Shown: positions 1 through 10,536, numbered from the stretch's first letter. The stretch: DNA of 64,000 bases from Sanderia malayensis (GCA_013076295.1 RQOL01000466.1:5809080-5873079); one strand, 5' to 3'. A program made the numbers and translations. The notes: generated from the sequence alone by a model not told the origin.

Positions 1-197
1 GGTTGGCTTTGATTGTCATTTCCATTCTCACTTCTTGCACGATTCTCGCCCCCTGATGATGATCCGGTATTATTGGCATAAGAGTGTTGGTCATTTCGGG
101 GTCTCAGTAAATACCATGGTAAAACAACTGCAGTTGCCCCGGACAAGATAAGAACAGTAAACGTTACCTCGTTATCAATACCTTCGATCAACTGCAT
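1..197 (-). CDS. Partial first exon, TMUB-like transmembrane/ubiquitin-like protein
   Basis: A minus-strand reading frame begins with ATG at 195-197 and stays open to the window edge (about 65 codons). It starts MQLIEGIDNEVTFT, followed by a hydrophobic stretch with WYLL and then a polar Ser/Gly/Asn-rich segment. The opening resembles the conserved N-terminus of TMUB1/TMUB2 (LIEG-x-x-EVT followed at once by a membrane segment); those proteins carry a ubiquitin-like domain further on, which would lie outside the window. In that family they are ER membrane proteins linked to ER-associated degradation. It is the only frame in the window that looks like a host gene rather than a mobile element. 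The assignment rests on about 15 residues plus topology, so it is moderate; an unrelated single-pass protein is possible. Confidence 0.45.
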   Translation of the reverse strand, partial: MQLIEGIDNEVTFTVLILSGATAVVLPWYLLRPRNDQHSYANNTGSSSGGENRARSENGNDNQSQ

Positions 198-508
198 CTT
201 TCTAAATGAAATTTATTCGTTTTCTCTCTTCAATAACACCCATAAAATTTATACAAAAGGATCTCACATAAAGTCAAACACCGAAGTCTTCATAAAGTTC
301 ACGACAATTATATGCCAGGCGAAAAAAAGTATAATTTTTCTTTTGTTTTGTAACCGGGAGCCTATCGGTATAAAAACAGCGCCACAGTTGATTATTATTG
401 AGATCAGTGAAAAAAAAAAAAAAAAATTATATGCCAGGCAGCATCATATTCATAACCAAAATCAAGACAGACGAATATAGGTCTGGATTCTAGAATCACA
501 TTGGAGAT
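198..508. other. Non-coding flank of the TMUB-like exon
   Basis: Presumed 5' UTR and promoter side of the leftmost exon. It holds an A-run near 411-425. Positions about 455-511 reappear inverted at about 16146-16216 (shared core AAATCAAGACAGACGAATAT), so an interspersed repeat starts here. No gene seen. Confidence 0.4.
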
Positions 509-950
509 TCCAGACCGACGATAATAAAAAGCGGAACATCCCGGAACATGCCAGAACAACCCAAGAACAGGCTGAACACTTCAAGAACGAATTCAAATTC
601 ATGTAATTCAACAACACAAGAACACGCGAAGAACAGGTTGAAATAATCGTTAAAAAGCCACCAACAATCCATTGCGATCAATAACTAAGGTAGAAGATGT
701 CATTCATTTCAGTGACTTTTCTTGAAGTTAGAACATTAATTTTCAACTTTCTTGTCCAACATTTAGGCCGCCATGATAACAACAATTGATTTCCATTGTT
801 ATTACAAGACTTTGCTTATTTTCCACCAATCATCAGGGCTTCATTCACGGGGTTTCGAAGTATCAAGTTGGAAAAGAAGTGGCCGCAATTGGAGGGCATA
901 GAGATAGGATATAAGATTATCTAGAGTGCTAACGGCCGATACTCCCTTTG
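509..950 (+). repeat. Interspersed repeat family A, copy 1
   Basis: Begins CGACGATAATAAAAAGCGGA and passes through short GAAC-rich repeats (AACAACCCAAGAACAGGCTG type), then a block with GGCCGCCATGATAACAACAA. It ends near CATAGAGATAGGATATAAGA (897-917) and a GCTAACGGCCGATACTCCC block. The same blocks in the same order recur at 951-1400, and inverted at 2231-2655 and 11655-11800. No coding capacity. The ending resembles the P-like element ends near 16249, suggesting a non-autonomous relative. Confidence 0.65.
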
Positions 951-1400
951 CGACGATACTAAAAAGCGGAACACACCGGAACATGCCCGAACAACCCAAG
1001 AACAGGCTGAAAACTCCAAGAAGAACAGGCCAAGAACAGGTCAAAATAATCGTTAAAAAGCCAACAACAACCCATCCCTTCATCCCTATTAATAACTAAA
1101 TTAGAAGGAGCCATTGTTACCATTTCAGTAACTTTTCTTGAAGTTAGAACATTGATTTTTAAATTTCTTGTCGAACATTTCGGCCGCCATGATAACAACA
1201 ATTCACTTTCATTGTTATTGCAAGCTTTTGTTGTTTTCCACCAATAACGCAAAGTTTCAGCTGCAGAGTTTTGCCCGCCATTTTGTTGGAGGGTGGCTGG
1301 CTAGAAATTTTTGCTTCACTCGCTACACAGTGGGAGTATCGGCCGCTAGCTCTCTAGATTATCTTACATCCTATCTCTATGTCGGGAATCTTCAGGGCAA
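951..1400 (+). repeat. Interspersed repeat family A, copy 2
   Basis: Same orientation as copy 1, beginning at GCGACGATACTAAAAAGCGG. The distal part differs: it contains CCGCCATTTTGTTGGAGGGT and then an inverted version of the copy-1 ending (TCGGCCGCTAGCTCTCTAGA to CCTATCTCTATG). Copy 1 ending and copy 2 ending therefore face each other. Non-coding. Confidence 0.6.
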
Positions 1401-1419
1401 AAACCACTTTGTCCGATAG

Positions 1420-2230
1420 TTTCTAGGAGACTGTATACACACACGTTGACCAAACTAACGTAGGCGAAATTCCCTAATTACCTTCACCTACTTATGAGAA
1501 AGGACGTGGCAACAAAACTAACACAATAACGGTAAACTTAAGGCTTAGAGACTCTGTCTCAACAATGTGAATTAATAACTACGCAATACAATAAAAACTT
1601 GTAAACGATTAAATACCTTAAAATACGTAAATCGAACAGTTAGACCCCCAGTGGTCTCTTATTTCAACACAACTCCACGCCTTACGCATGAACAAACATA
1701 AATATCACGATACCTCGGATGTATCCGTGACTTTAGGCTTTTCTTCCTCTTGCTGCGTCAGTTTCTGTTGACCGTAATCTGCAAGTCTGCACACAAACAA
1801 CTCTCATCTATTTCTTGATTAATTCCATTGATCAATCAATCCGCTTTTTAACAATATGCGAGTTGCAACAATTGAACTAGCCGGGTTCCCTAGACGATAT
1901 CTGATGCCTAAATTCCAGTCCGTGATACCTCTCCAATTGGAACCTTCCTATAGGGGAGCAAGCACCCCTATATATACCTTACCTTGGGAATTACCCCCAC
2001 TACGTAATACAAATCATTTACATAAACAATTAAAGATACAATACAACGGCATGATTTCGTTCCATCTAGAAACAGTTTCTCGTACGAATTCTGTTAGACG
2101 TGCTTACTTCTACAACAACGTAACACCTAAACGAGGCCCTTACGTAATTGTTCTCGCACTCCCCCTTTACAGTCATGTCCCTTCGCATCCGTCACTGTTC
2201 TAGATCTTCGATCAGCTCGTTATACTTGCT
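1420..2230. other. Stretch without recognisable gene
   Basis: The only long frame (1856-2203, plus) shows no domain, coding bias or recognised motif, and I do not call it a gene. The sequence is rich in TACGTA/TAACGTA words. On the minus strand at about 2202-2262 a short coil-like peptide ending before TGA can be read, but it is too short to assign. Confidence 0.4.
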
Positions 2231-2655
2231 AATCAGCACATCTATGCCCTCCAATGGCGGCCACTTTTTTCCAACTTGATACTTCGAGACCCCGATGGTT
2301 GGTGGAAAACAACAAAAGCTTGTAATAACAATGGAAGTCAATTGTTGTTATCATGGCGGACTAAATGTTGGACAAGAAAGTTAAAAATTAATGTTCTGAT
2401 TTCGAGAAAAGTTACTGAAATGGTAACAATGGCTACTTCTAATTTACTTATTCATAGGGATTGGTTGTTGTTGACTTTTTAACGATTATTTCAACCTGTT
2501 CTTGGCGTGTTCTTGGGTTGTTCTTGGAGTGTTCAGCCTGTTCTTGGGTTGTTCTGGCATGTTCCGGTTTGTTCCGCTTTTTAGTAACGTCCACTCCCTC
2601 TTTGAGCGGGTGAAAATTTCTGGGCCAGCCACCCTCCAAGAAAATGGCGGACAAA
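2231..2655 (-). repeat. Interspersed repeat family A, copy 3 (inverted)
   Basis: Reverse-oriented relative of the copies at 509 and 951. It carries the block with GTTATCATGGCGGACTAAAT (2347-2366), the TGTTCTTGGGTTGTTCTTGG minisatellite-like stretch (2507-2580) and the terminal word CCGCTTTTTAGTA (2574-2586). The following CAGCCACCCTCCAAGAAAAT (2626-2645) matches, inverted, the distal end of copy 2. Confidence 0.6.
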
Positions 2656-3203
2656 GCTCTACAGCTAGAACTTCACATTTTGAAGTCAAATTATATTGAT
2701 GGAAGGATGTATGCAAAGAGCCTGTTCTGCAACCTTCTCCAGGTAATGATGATGAGCTTCGAGCTGACATCTCAATGAGGGGCTTCTGGCAAAGGCAGCA
2801 GCGTGTATTTGTTGCTGTAAGGGTTTTCTACCCTTTCGCACGTAGCTACCAAAACCAGTCCCTGAAATCGCTGATGAAGTCCATGGAAAACATCAAGAAG
2901 AGGAAATACAATTCCCGTATTCTTGAGTCTGAACATGGAAGTTTTACCCCACTGGTTTTTTCCTCAAACAGTGGCATGAGTCAAGAAACAAAAAGATTCT
3001 ACTCAAGGCTTAGTGAGCTCGTAGCCGAGAAAAAAAATTCCACTTTCAGTAATACTGCAGCGTGGATTAAGCGTAAGCTTGCTTTTAGCTTGGTTCGTTC
3101 TGCTGCCATTTGTATCCGTGGCTCACATTCCAGAAAGTACTGTGTCGGGTTCGACAACATTGCTGATGCTGACGTGAAGATGAACATTTCTCTGATTAAC
3201 TGA
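2645..3203 (+). pseudogene. Orphan conserved invertebrate repeat protein, C-terminal part
   Basis: A frame from ATG 2775 encodes 142 residues opening MRGFWQRQQRVFVAVRV and continuing through RILESEHGSFTPLVFSSNSG and SLVRSAAICIRGS. From memory, proteins with GFW..(Q)..F.DVRV and E.G.FTPLVF..NGGM motifs are abundant in cnidarian and other invertebrate repeat-rich genomes. The paired D-x-R-V and E-x-G-x-F-x-P-L-V-F motifs recall PD-(D/E)XK nucleases, but that is inference. Here the first motif reads AVRV rather than DVRV, so a presumed key Asp is missing. A separate short frame from ATG 2645 runs into it in another register, suggesting a frameshifted or spliced upstream part. It stops cleanly at 3203. 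Likely a dead element-derived fragment; exact family not named. Confidence 0.45.
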
Positions 3204-3369
3204 ATTTTGACTTTTTGAACCGCTTTAATTAATTTAATTTTGTTTTAATATCTATTCTCCTGTATTATTTGTTGATCATTCAATGAATCAATTATATTGA
3301 TACTTTTAATTTTCAATTAAAACCTCAAAGAAATATTCTCATCTTTAAAGTATTCTGTTATGTTCATCA

Positions 3370-3695
3370 TAGGCGCCGACTACGTGGGGGCTTGGGAGCT
3401 CAAGCCCCAGCTGGAAATTTCTATGGGGGGCTCAGCCCCCCTGGGAATTTTGTTTGGGATCTGAAAAAACACGTTTACTTTATTGAAGAAACACTATCAA
3501 AGAATTGAACTGATCATACTGTTGTAGACCATGATGTTATATCTGTTTTATTGCAACGTTTTGCTTTGTTATTATACATAATACACATGTATATTGTACG
3601 TTATTAAAAGTGGCAGGGAATTTCTCTACCCTTTTATTTGCCCAATTTTTTTTTAATTTTGAGCCCCCCTTGGGAAAGGTAAAAGTCTGCGCCTA
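3370..3695. mobile_element. Short TIR element (MITE-like), 326 bp
   Basis: Ends are inverted: TAGGCGCCGACT at 3370-3381 and its near-match TAGGCGCAGACT read from 3695 backwards. G/C-rich runs (GGGGGCTTGGGAGCTCAAGCC; GAGCCCCCCTTGGG) sit just inside each end. No clean target duplication is visible, so the superfamily (hAT-like is possible) is unassigned. Confidence 0.45.
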
Positions 3696-3779
3696 TGTTA
3701 TACTGAAAGTTAATGGTTGCTTTTACAATATTATTACAATTTACAAACTTCAATGTACTTTGCAGTGGTACGAATTTCT

Positions 3780-4831
3780 AGGCCCGATCTCAACCTCGAA
3801 CACAGGACCCTTCCAGCTTCGCTGACATGGCCCTGGTACCTACCTCGCAGTAATGGGCTGTGATTGGCTAACCAATTAACAATAGAAATTGCATAAGTTA
3901 GTGACCCGGGGAATTTCAAGAATTAATTTTCAAGAAAAGCAAGGAAAACAAGGGAAAATGTGCCGACAATGTGCGAGAAAACGTGGCCCTGCATTGTTTT
4001 TATGTACTATGCTTCACGAGTAAAACCTTAAGAAGAATTTTAAAAACCTTTCGATGATGACAGGAGAAAATTATAAACAGGTGATAGCTTCATTTCTTTT
4101 TTTCAATCCGAGATATTTTCGAATTTCCTTCGGCCTGTCTGCAGCGCCTAGGCCCAGCAAAAACGTATGATTTTTGGACTGATTTGTTGTTAATTTTGAG
4201 GCTTAATGTTTTGAAAATGATTATTATATTAACATCAAGTTTAATGCTATATATAAATTTTACGTTTAATTCAACCGTTATTTTGCTTTTTACACGTCTG
4301 AAAACAAATAGTTCGAGGGCATAGGTGAAGGCCAATTTTGCTGAACATAAATAATTGTTGTACTCCTCCAAAATCAAAGTTTGCTTTGTCAATTTATGAA
4401 ACACTTTTGATAAATATTCTCTCTGATCTAATCTTCAACTTGGAATGTTATTTTTAATTATGTGAATTTACATGCATCTATTGCTCAAAAATTACGATTG
4501 AATTCGGATAAAGCCGATATAAAGCTTTTAAAAAATTCGCACAGCAACATGCCCGGGGGAATTCAGGAATTAAAAAAATACTCTCTGACAAACATTCATC
4601 CCAAATAATTCCAAAATTGTCACAGAGAAAACTAAATTGTAGACGAAACAAAATGGCGTGGAGGCACGAGCGACGCTCATTGTGCTACATTTACTTACCC
4701 TGATATTTTAACTTCATGTATGTTTTTGAATAATTACATGGAATAAATTAACAACAAATCTGGAGGTAGGTACCAGGGCCATATCAGCAAAGCTGGAACT
4801 GCCCTGGGTGCGAGGTTGGGCCCGATATCTC
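3780..4831. mobile_element. Non-autonomous DNA transposon with about 70 bp TIRs
   Basis: Positions 3780-3848 and 4763-4831 are inverted copies of each other; both contain ATGGCCCTGGTACCTACCTC at the inner edge and a CCAACCTCG/TCAACCTCG word near the outer edge. The roughly 0.9 kb interior has no convincing ORF. Also present inside are two related words GACCCGGGGAATTTCAAG (3902) and GCCCGGGGGAATTCAGG (4551). Confidence 0.6.
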
Positions 4832-5525
4832 TTGGAGGGTGAATATTTGTATCCCTGTGCTCAAACACAAGGATTCGATGTATCAAGATCAAGTTGTAAA
4901 AAACACTGAAGATTATCTTATATCTTACCTCAATGGCCGTCAATGTCTTGTCCAATCAAATCGTTGAATCAAGAAGAGCACAAGTTAGTGAGCGAAGAAT
5001 TTTGAAAAGATACCATTTGGTAGTCTTGCATATGAATTTTTATGATACAGAAAAAGTCTGCAGAAAACACACCACAAAAGTATTCAATTCCGGTAAGCTG
5101 TGACTATACCTGTGCTGAGCCAACTCTTTTTCGTTGAACAAGTGGAACGTTTTTGCTGCAATTTATTAGTCTAATAATTCGGCCAGGACTTTAGCTAAGT
5201 TGTCTTCAAGCTGTCGTTGCTTTACATATATGAAGGTTTTTGGTGTCACCGCGTCGCGCATTGGCAAGAGACAGAGAAAATTGATTTTTAGTAACTGATA
5301 TTCATATATTAAAAGCGTCAGTAACAAAGTAATATAATTGAACTTTAACAAGTAGGGTTTTAATGTCATTATCAGTCGTCCAAAATGCGTATGCCCTGAC
5401 TATTCACTTTTCTTTCAGAGCCTGAAGGTAGACGTTTCAAGGTTTCTCGTGAAACAGTTATCATTGAAAACTTGCACCAAACATGCACGCAGATAGTGCA
5501 GAGAGACGTTGCCGGTACTCACTCG
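4832..5525. other. Intervening DNA, no gene seen
   Basis: Contains a TCTTATATCTTACCTCAATGG word near 4916 that faintly resembles the family A ending. No ORF of interest on either strand. Confidence 0.35.
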
Positions 5526-8042
5526 TTACTTGTCATTCGATGATGTCCACTCCCTTTTTCCTTTGGTCTTTACGAGGACCCAATCAGATTCTGTGAACGA
5601 TCTTTTGCAACTTTGGCAACGTTTCACTGAGGCAAGACAGTTCTTCTGGTCGGCCTTATGCACCAAAGAAAAGCTGTTATGGATGTGCCTGTCAGGGTTC
5701 AGTGGGTCCACTTCAGACGGTGCACTTTCTGAAACCTTCTTACCAACAACAGACCATTGCGCCACTTGACTTTGTTTTTCAATAGGCTTGGAGCTTGTTT
5801 ATTTTGCAAGCCGTATCGGTGTCACCTTTTGAGATGGTGGCAAGGTGGCTGATGTGCTTTGAAGGAACAATGCTGGCTCTTCCTTTTCTCTTCTCCTTTT
5901 CCCTCTTGGTGCTGATTTTAGACCAGCAGATGATGGCATCTTGTAGCACTCACTTTCTGCAGGAAATGCCTCAAAAAACGTTGTTGCATGCTGCTGTCTT
6001 CGTTTTGGACTCCATTGATTCCATCTAGCTTGATCAACGAAGAAGCTTTCATATCCTGAGGAAAAACGGTATCGACCAACACCCCTCAGAGCTCGTACAC
6101 CTTCGCCGTAGAACTCATCTACCCATTGGCTTAGAAGCTTGCTCATGTCAGTTATATTTCTGGAGCATTGCCCTTCATCTGATACGAATTTTTTCTGAAG
6201 CCTGTGACCGCTTTCAAGGCCATTTGTATAAAATCGGCCAGTGATGTTCAGACGTGAACAACCTGAGAGAATCAGATTTTATTTATAAAGAGCTGATCGT
6301 TTTGCAGAGAACCATGCATGAAATTTAGGTAGAAGATGGTCCCAGATTTCTTTCAGGCTGGCCAATTTAGCATCAAAATCATCTTTGTCTGCAGTATCAG
6401 CAATTCCAAATTCCTCCACAAACCCACCCTGTCTGCCGTGTATATCTTGCATTATTTGCTCTCATTTCCTTTAAATGCCTTTCGTCTACTCTTTGCATAT
6501 GCTGTGTACAATACAGACTCTGAGCACTTTTGAAAATGTCTTTCAAACCATTAGCCACCGCGCTGTCTAGATCGTGTCTAATTTGCTGGACCATCAGTAG
6601 TTCCGGCTTTTGGAATATTATTTCCAAAGCTAAACGCCTACAAAAATTATGGAGCTTTCAGTGATGAAAAACATCAGTACACTTCATTACCCTCTTCTTA
6701 AGAGAGTATAATGAAAGTTTATGTCCTGAAATATGAGAGAGAATACCTGTACACTTGTTTATCTTTTTTAGAGTGCCACATATATGGTCCAGGAAATGTG
6801 GAATGTTCTCCTTCTTCGTTCAGTAAGGCTTGTTACTGATACGAGCTGTCAGTTAACCAAAGTCCATCGCGCAATTCAAAAGTCGTATCCACGACTAAAG
6901 GGGTGTTTCCACGAACACAGAATCTGTATATATCATCCAACATCTGCGTCGTTGAATTGAAGGACATGTATTGCTCTGGTAGCAGAACAACACTTTTGAC
7001 TTTTTGATTTTCCGTCCGCATTTGGCGAATTATGCTCTGACAGTCAGGAATACCACGGCTACTTTCGATAACAGGTGCAGAAGTGCGTGTGACGGAATTT
7101 GCCTTCACGTTGTAGACAAACTTTGGGTTTCGTGGCTCTTCTTCTGGTCCCTAATAGTCAAATATACAGCATTAACAATGGCTAAAGTCCTTGCTCTACA
7201 AAGCATGACGTGCATTGAAGATTTTCTCACCTTTGCTTCTTTGATGAGATCGCAGTAGACTTTAGCACACGGTATGCCCTCACTTGCGAACGTCTTTGCT
7301 CTTTCCTATACATCAGGGTGTTGCCTTACATATGCTGGTGCATGTGGACGTTTTGCATTCTCATGCCTTGCAACAACGAATTCGCGCTCGTTTCCATCCA
7401 TCCAGCGATATGACATATAATAATATGGCATTGTTTCTTTGCAGTCTGCTCTTCTTGCAGTAGCAAGCATTAGAACAAACATTGGGCTAAATTTGTTCTG
7501 TCTGTAAATGCGTGACAGCTCATATACTTCACTGACGGACACATAATTTTTTTATATCTTGACCCAACTCTCTCATTGACAAAATATTCGTCATCAACTT
7601 TACAAACAGCCTTGCAACTCCGGCCGCCATCGCTGACAATTACATGATACAAGCGCTTTGGACAACCTTTCTGCATGTAGGCTCCATTTCCATCTGCTCT
7701 CACCAAATCCATCCCAATAACATCTTTATTAAAGGTGCACATGTAACCTTGTCTTATGGATGAGGGTGCTTTCTTGCTCTCATAGCATTCGGGATGGCTG
7801 AGCAGAACATTTAGTATGGAATTTGCAGTATCAGTGGTATTACTATCATCAACACAGTCTGCTTCAGTACCTGGCCTGATATCGAGTGCACCTTCGACAA
7901 CGCTTATCTTATTATTGCACAGTCTTTCTTTGCAAGAATATTCTTCGCCCTTGTTAGCACCACCCTGTTTCTCTGTATTGCCACAATAAAGCCCGTCCTC
8001 TTCCACAGCAGAGCTAGATAGTATCAACGGCTCTTGACGCAT
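5526..8042 (-). pseudogene. MULE-like transposase, decayed
   Basis: A chain of minus-strand fragments reads as one broken protein. From the N-terminal side: 8042-7470 (with KRLYHVIVSDGG and VKYMSCHAF), 7542-7306, 7108-6833 (PLVVDTTFELRDGLWLTDSS), then across an in-frame TAA at 6831-6833 region into ALLNEEG and FPGPYMWHSKKD (6832-6740), then 6627-6397 (LYCTQHMQ), 6146-5799 and 5765-5526 (RCQSCKRSF, a Cys-x2-Cys motif). The D-T-T-F-x-L motif followed by T-D-x-x-Y and FPGP-x-x-WH is what I know from MULE-type transposases of invertebrates, where the Asp begins the DDE core; the final Cys-pair block would correspond to a SWIM-like zinc region. Multiple stops and register changes show it is dead. 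MULE versus a related DDE family is not settled. Confidence 0.5.
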
Positions 8043-8447
8043 AACTTCATTGCCATCTCCCTGTATAACAATTTCATTATTAGAACAAGAAGCCTGTCAC
8101 AGCCATGTAACCAATTGCGTAACCGTTTTTTCAAGGGTTCCACATATTTAGACTCTAAGAAGCAGTTTAAGACTGAGTTAGAAGCTGGAGTATGGCCACA
8201 TCAAAACGATGACGTCATAGTGTTATCAAAAATATCTGATAAAATGAAAACAAAAAATATTGTTCAAATGGTCTGCAGTGGCTATTAGTACTACTCATGG
8301 CAGCATGTAAACCGCCATAAAGGAACCAATGAAAAGATATGGGGCCATTTTTTATATAACAGTGTGTCCCACTGATGTCAGCAATGCAGAGGTCGGCAGA
8401 ATGTTGCAGAAATGTAGCTCAGTTTTAAGGCATACCGTAAATCCTCG

Positions 8448-8565
8448 AATAAGCCCCCACATTCGAATAAGCCCACCCCCCTCGAACAAGCCCCCATGGT
8501 GTCTCATTCGAGGTAAGCATAAGTGCAGAATAATGTCTCATTTCGAGAAAGCCCCCACAGGACAG
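8448..8565. repeat. Short repeated TCGAATAAGCCCCC motif
   Basis: Four variants of (T)CGAA(T/C)AAGCCCCC occur within about 120 bp (8454, 8464, 8482, 8542). Looks like a degenerate short interspersed or tandem repeat; no coding content. Confidence 0.4.
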
Positions 8566-8632
8566 TAGCTATACAGTATCAAAATTGCTGATAAAATCGG
8601 AAACATGGTGAAACATAGTAAATACCAAAGCT

Positions 8633-8663
8633 ATTCGTCTGACACTCATCAGAGTAGTACGTC
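8633..8663 (-). ncRNA. Candidate degenerate hammerhead ribozyme of a Penelope-like element
   Basis: On the minus strand CTGATGA (8652-8646) is followed by GTGTCAGAC and then GAAT (8636-8633), the order of a hammerhead core (CUGAUGA, stem II, GAAA). It lies about 135 nt past the stop of the Penelope-like GIY-YIG frame on the same strand, where such elements are known to carry hammerheads. Stem II pairs poorly and GAAA is GAAT, so the motif is decayed if real. Confidence 0.25.
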
Positions 8664-8798
8664 AGAAAGAGAACGAAAATGAAAACCTAACAAACAATTA
8701 TACCCAGAAATGGATCGAAATTGGCCAATCAGAAATAAGGTGAATGATTGGTAATGTGCAAAACAACCAATCATCACCGGTGATCGAACAATAGGTTA

Positions 8799-9400
8799 TT
8801 AAAAGAGTCCCAGTGGGAAAACGAACTCTTTCTGTCTGCACAGTATGGGATTCATGGTTTTGATGTAGACAGATTCTAAAATTCTTAAGTGAAATTTTGA
8901 CTTAGTTCTGCCGATAATGCGAAAACAGTACTCACTGTAGTTTTGGGCACATTCTGGGTTGTCGAGTAAATTTTGGCCTATAGCGGAGTCGTGTTTTAGA
9001 GTTTTAGATGTTTTAGAGGCGCGAGATGGTTGTTCTCGTTGCGGAACCATTTTTTGGCGTATGTTGGAGGGCACGTGTTGTTTAATCCTATCGCATAACC
9101 GCTGAGAAGTGCGACCTACGTACCTGGAATCACACCGGCACGAGAATTGGTAGACTACGAGACTTTTTTGTGTGGTAGGAACACTATCTTTACGGATGGG
9201 GGGTAGGATCTTTTTTGCCACTAAACACCAGGCGGGGGTTGACTGTGGTGTAGCATTTGCTTATGGCTGTTTTAAGTTGTTTTTCAAATCGCGTGGAAAC
9301 CTTGCCGATATAGGGTAGTTTTAGATAAACAGGGCACTTTTGCGGACCAAATTTTTTGTCAATAAATGAGGATAGTTTTTATTGTGTCCAATTCGAAACT
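8799..9400 (-). pseudogene. Penelope-like element, 3' part with GIY-YIG endonuclease
   Basis: Read on the minus strand, 9350-9222 encodes a piece with FGPQKCPVYLKLPYIGK, typical of the linker after the reverse transcriptase of Penelope-like elements. A one-base register change near 9221 leads into the frame 9221-8799, which contains VVYQFSCRCDSRYVGRTSQR followed by R-I-x-Q-H: the GIY-YIG nuclease core (Y..F...YVGRT). The frame ends in a short hydrophobic tail, EFVFPLGLF, then stop at 8799. The whole RT domain is missing because the copy stops at an inverted junction at 9400. In life the nuclease nicks target DNA to prime reverse transcription. The Cys-rich insert (C-R-C-D) before YVG is subgroup specific. 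Confidence 0.7.
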
Positions 9401-9448
9401 AAACCAAAAGTCAGTTTCGAATTGGACAGAATAAAAACTATCCTCATC
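9367..9448. repeat. 34 bp inverted repeat joining two Penelope-like fragments
   Basis: Left arm 9367-9400 and right arm 9413-9448 are near-perfect reverse complements around a 12-nt spacer. Each arm encodes, on its own strand, the same peptide F-E-L-D-(T/R)-I-K-T-I-L-I, so this is a head-to-head junction of two copies of one element. Confidence 0.75.
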
Positions 9449-9625
9449 CACAATGGCTATCCAGAAGACACCATTTTAAGTACTTTTCGTAAGAAAATCG
9501 CAGATTTCTCGGTTGACAAAAAGTTTGGACACACCGTATTACGAACCTTTAAGACATTTTGCAGGCGCTTATTAAAAGTGAAGTTTAAAAAGTGGGACGC
9601 TTATTTGAAAGCCTTGAAATTGTGA
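9401..9625 (+). pseudogene. Penelope-like element fragment, head-to-head partner
   Basis: The plus frame encodes SFELDRIKTILIHNGYPED, then DKKFG at about 9512-9526, which is the segment just upstream of FGPQKCPV in the minus-strand partner. After KKFG the sequence departs from the element and the frame ends at 9625. The minus partner lacks about 65-70 nt present here (the part encoding HNGYPED to FSV). Both are therefore partial copies that met head to head. Confidence 0.6.
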
Positions 9626-9845
9626 AACTAATTAATTAAACAAATGACAATGTTTTGCACAGTTTTAAAATTGTTGCTATATATATATAAAGTAAAAGAT
9701 GTCAGTTCATACTTCTATTCAGCAGTCCTTTCGATTAATAGATTGGGGGTGCGTTAATATCAAGCCTTTCTTATTGCTATTGCTAGTAGGAATCAGCGGT
9801 GCAAAGAAGCTTGATCTACGAAGTTGATCACTCTGTTCATTTTTG

Positions 9846-9879
9846 AATACTAGTTCATTTTTGCAAATGAACTAGTATT
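9846..9879. repeat. Perfect 15 bp stem hairpin
   Basis: AATACTAGTTCATTT (9846-9860) and AAATGAACTAGTATT (9865-9879) pair perfectly around TTGC. No flanking run of T, so not a Pol III terminator; function unknown. Confidence 0.6.
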
Positions 9880-9970
9880 TAAGAAGATAAATACACGAAC
9901 AAGAGATTATTGACACACTTCACTTCATGGAGTCAAACTGTCGTGGAGTGTTTTACGTTACGTCAGTAAA

Positions 9971-10033
9971 CAACTGGGGACTGCCTCAGACATTGATGGC
10001 GAAGTGACCAATGTCCGAGGCAGTCCCCAGTTG
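9971..10033. repeat. 25 bp stem hairpin (24 of 25 paired)
   Basis: Arms 9971-9995 and 10009-10033 pair except at one position, around a 13-nt loop. The stem is GC-rich (CAACTGGGGACTGCCTC) in AT-rich surroundings. The size is similar to a short precursor hairpin or to a tiny palindromic MITE. Confidence 0.65.
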
Positions 10034-10464
10034 AAATGGTAAGGATGGCATCCTCTAGCTTAGTTATTGATCGCAATGGATTGTTGTTCGTGCCAGAAAG
10101 AACACACGGGCTGACTAATGGATAATTCTTCATAAGTCCAAGAGCTGTTAAGTTCCAAAGTATACAGCATTAAATATGTAACTAAATAAGCAAAGGGTAC
10201 AGTACAAACAAACGAGAGAAACTAAATACAAAACGTGATATCAAACAAAAACAGGCCAGACAATCTAAAAAAGAGTAACGAAGTAACCAAACTTACTAGC
10301 ACAATGTCTTCCCTCTTATCTGGCAGCCAACAGGCTATCTGCTCTCTAGATCGTCTATTGTTGGTCATTTGTAGCAACATTCAAGGACGAGTTTCAATTC
10401 ACATTCAAGGCATAAAATTCATGTGCAACGCCTGTCGTTCATATTGAAGGGCTAATTTTGATTA

Positions 10465-10536
10465 ACATTCAACCCCATCAATTCACATTCAACCCCATCA
10501 ATTCATATTCAACCCCATCAATTCATATTCAACCTC
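10465..10536. repeat. 20 bp minisatellite, about 3.5 units
   Basis: Tandem units of ATTCAACCCCATCAATTCAY. Looser relatives (ATTCAAGG, CAATTCACATTCAAGG) precede it from about 10378. The surrounding 9630-10640 stretch otherwise holds only the two hairpins and no gene. Confidence 0.75.

Noticed and set aside
1856..2203. 115-codon plus ORF
   Set aside because: No motif, no homologue recognised and no coding bias.
4090..4404. 104-codon minus ORF inside the 3780-4831 element
   Set aside because: No domain; lies in an AT-rich interior where long frames arise by chance.
8583..8605. CTGATAAAATCGGAAAC on the plus strand as a hammerhead
   Set aside because: No stem II can form between the two core-like boxes and it is on the strand opposite to the Penelope-like ORF.
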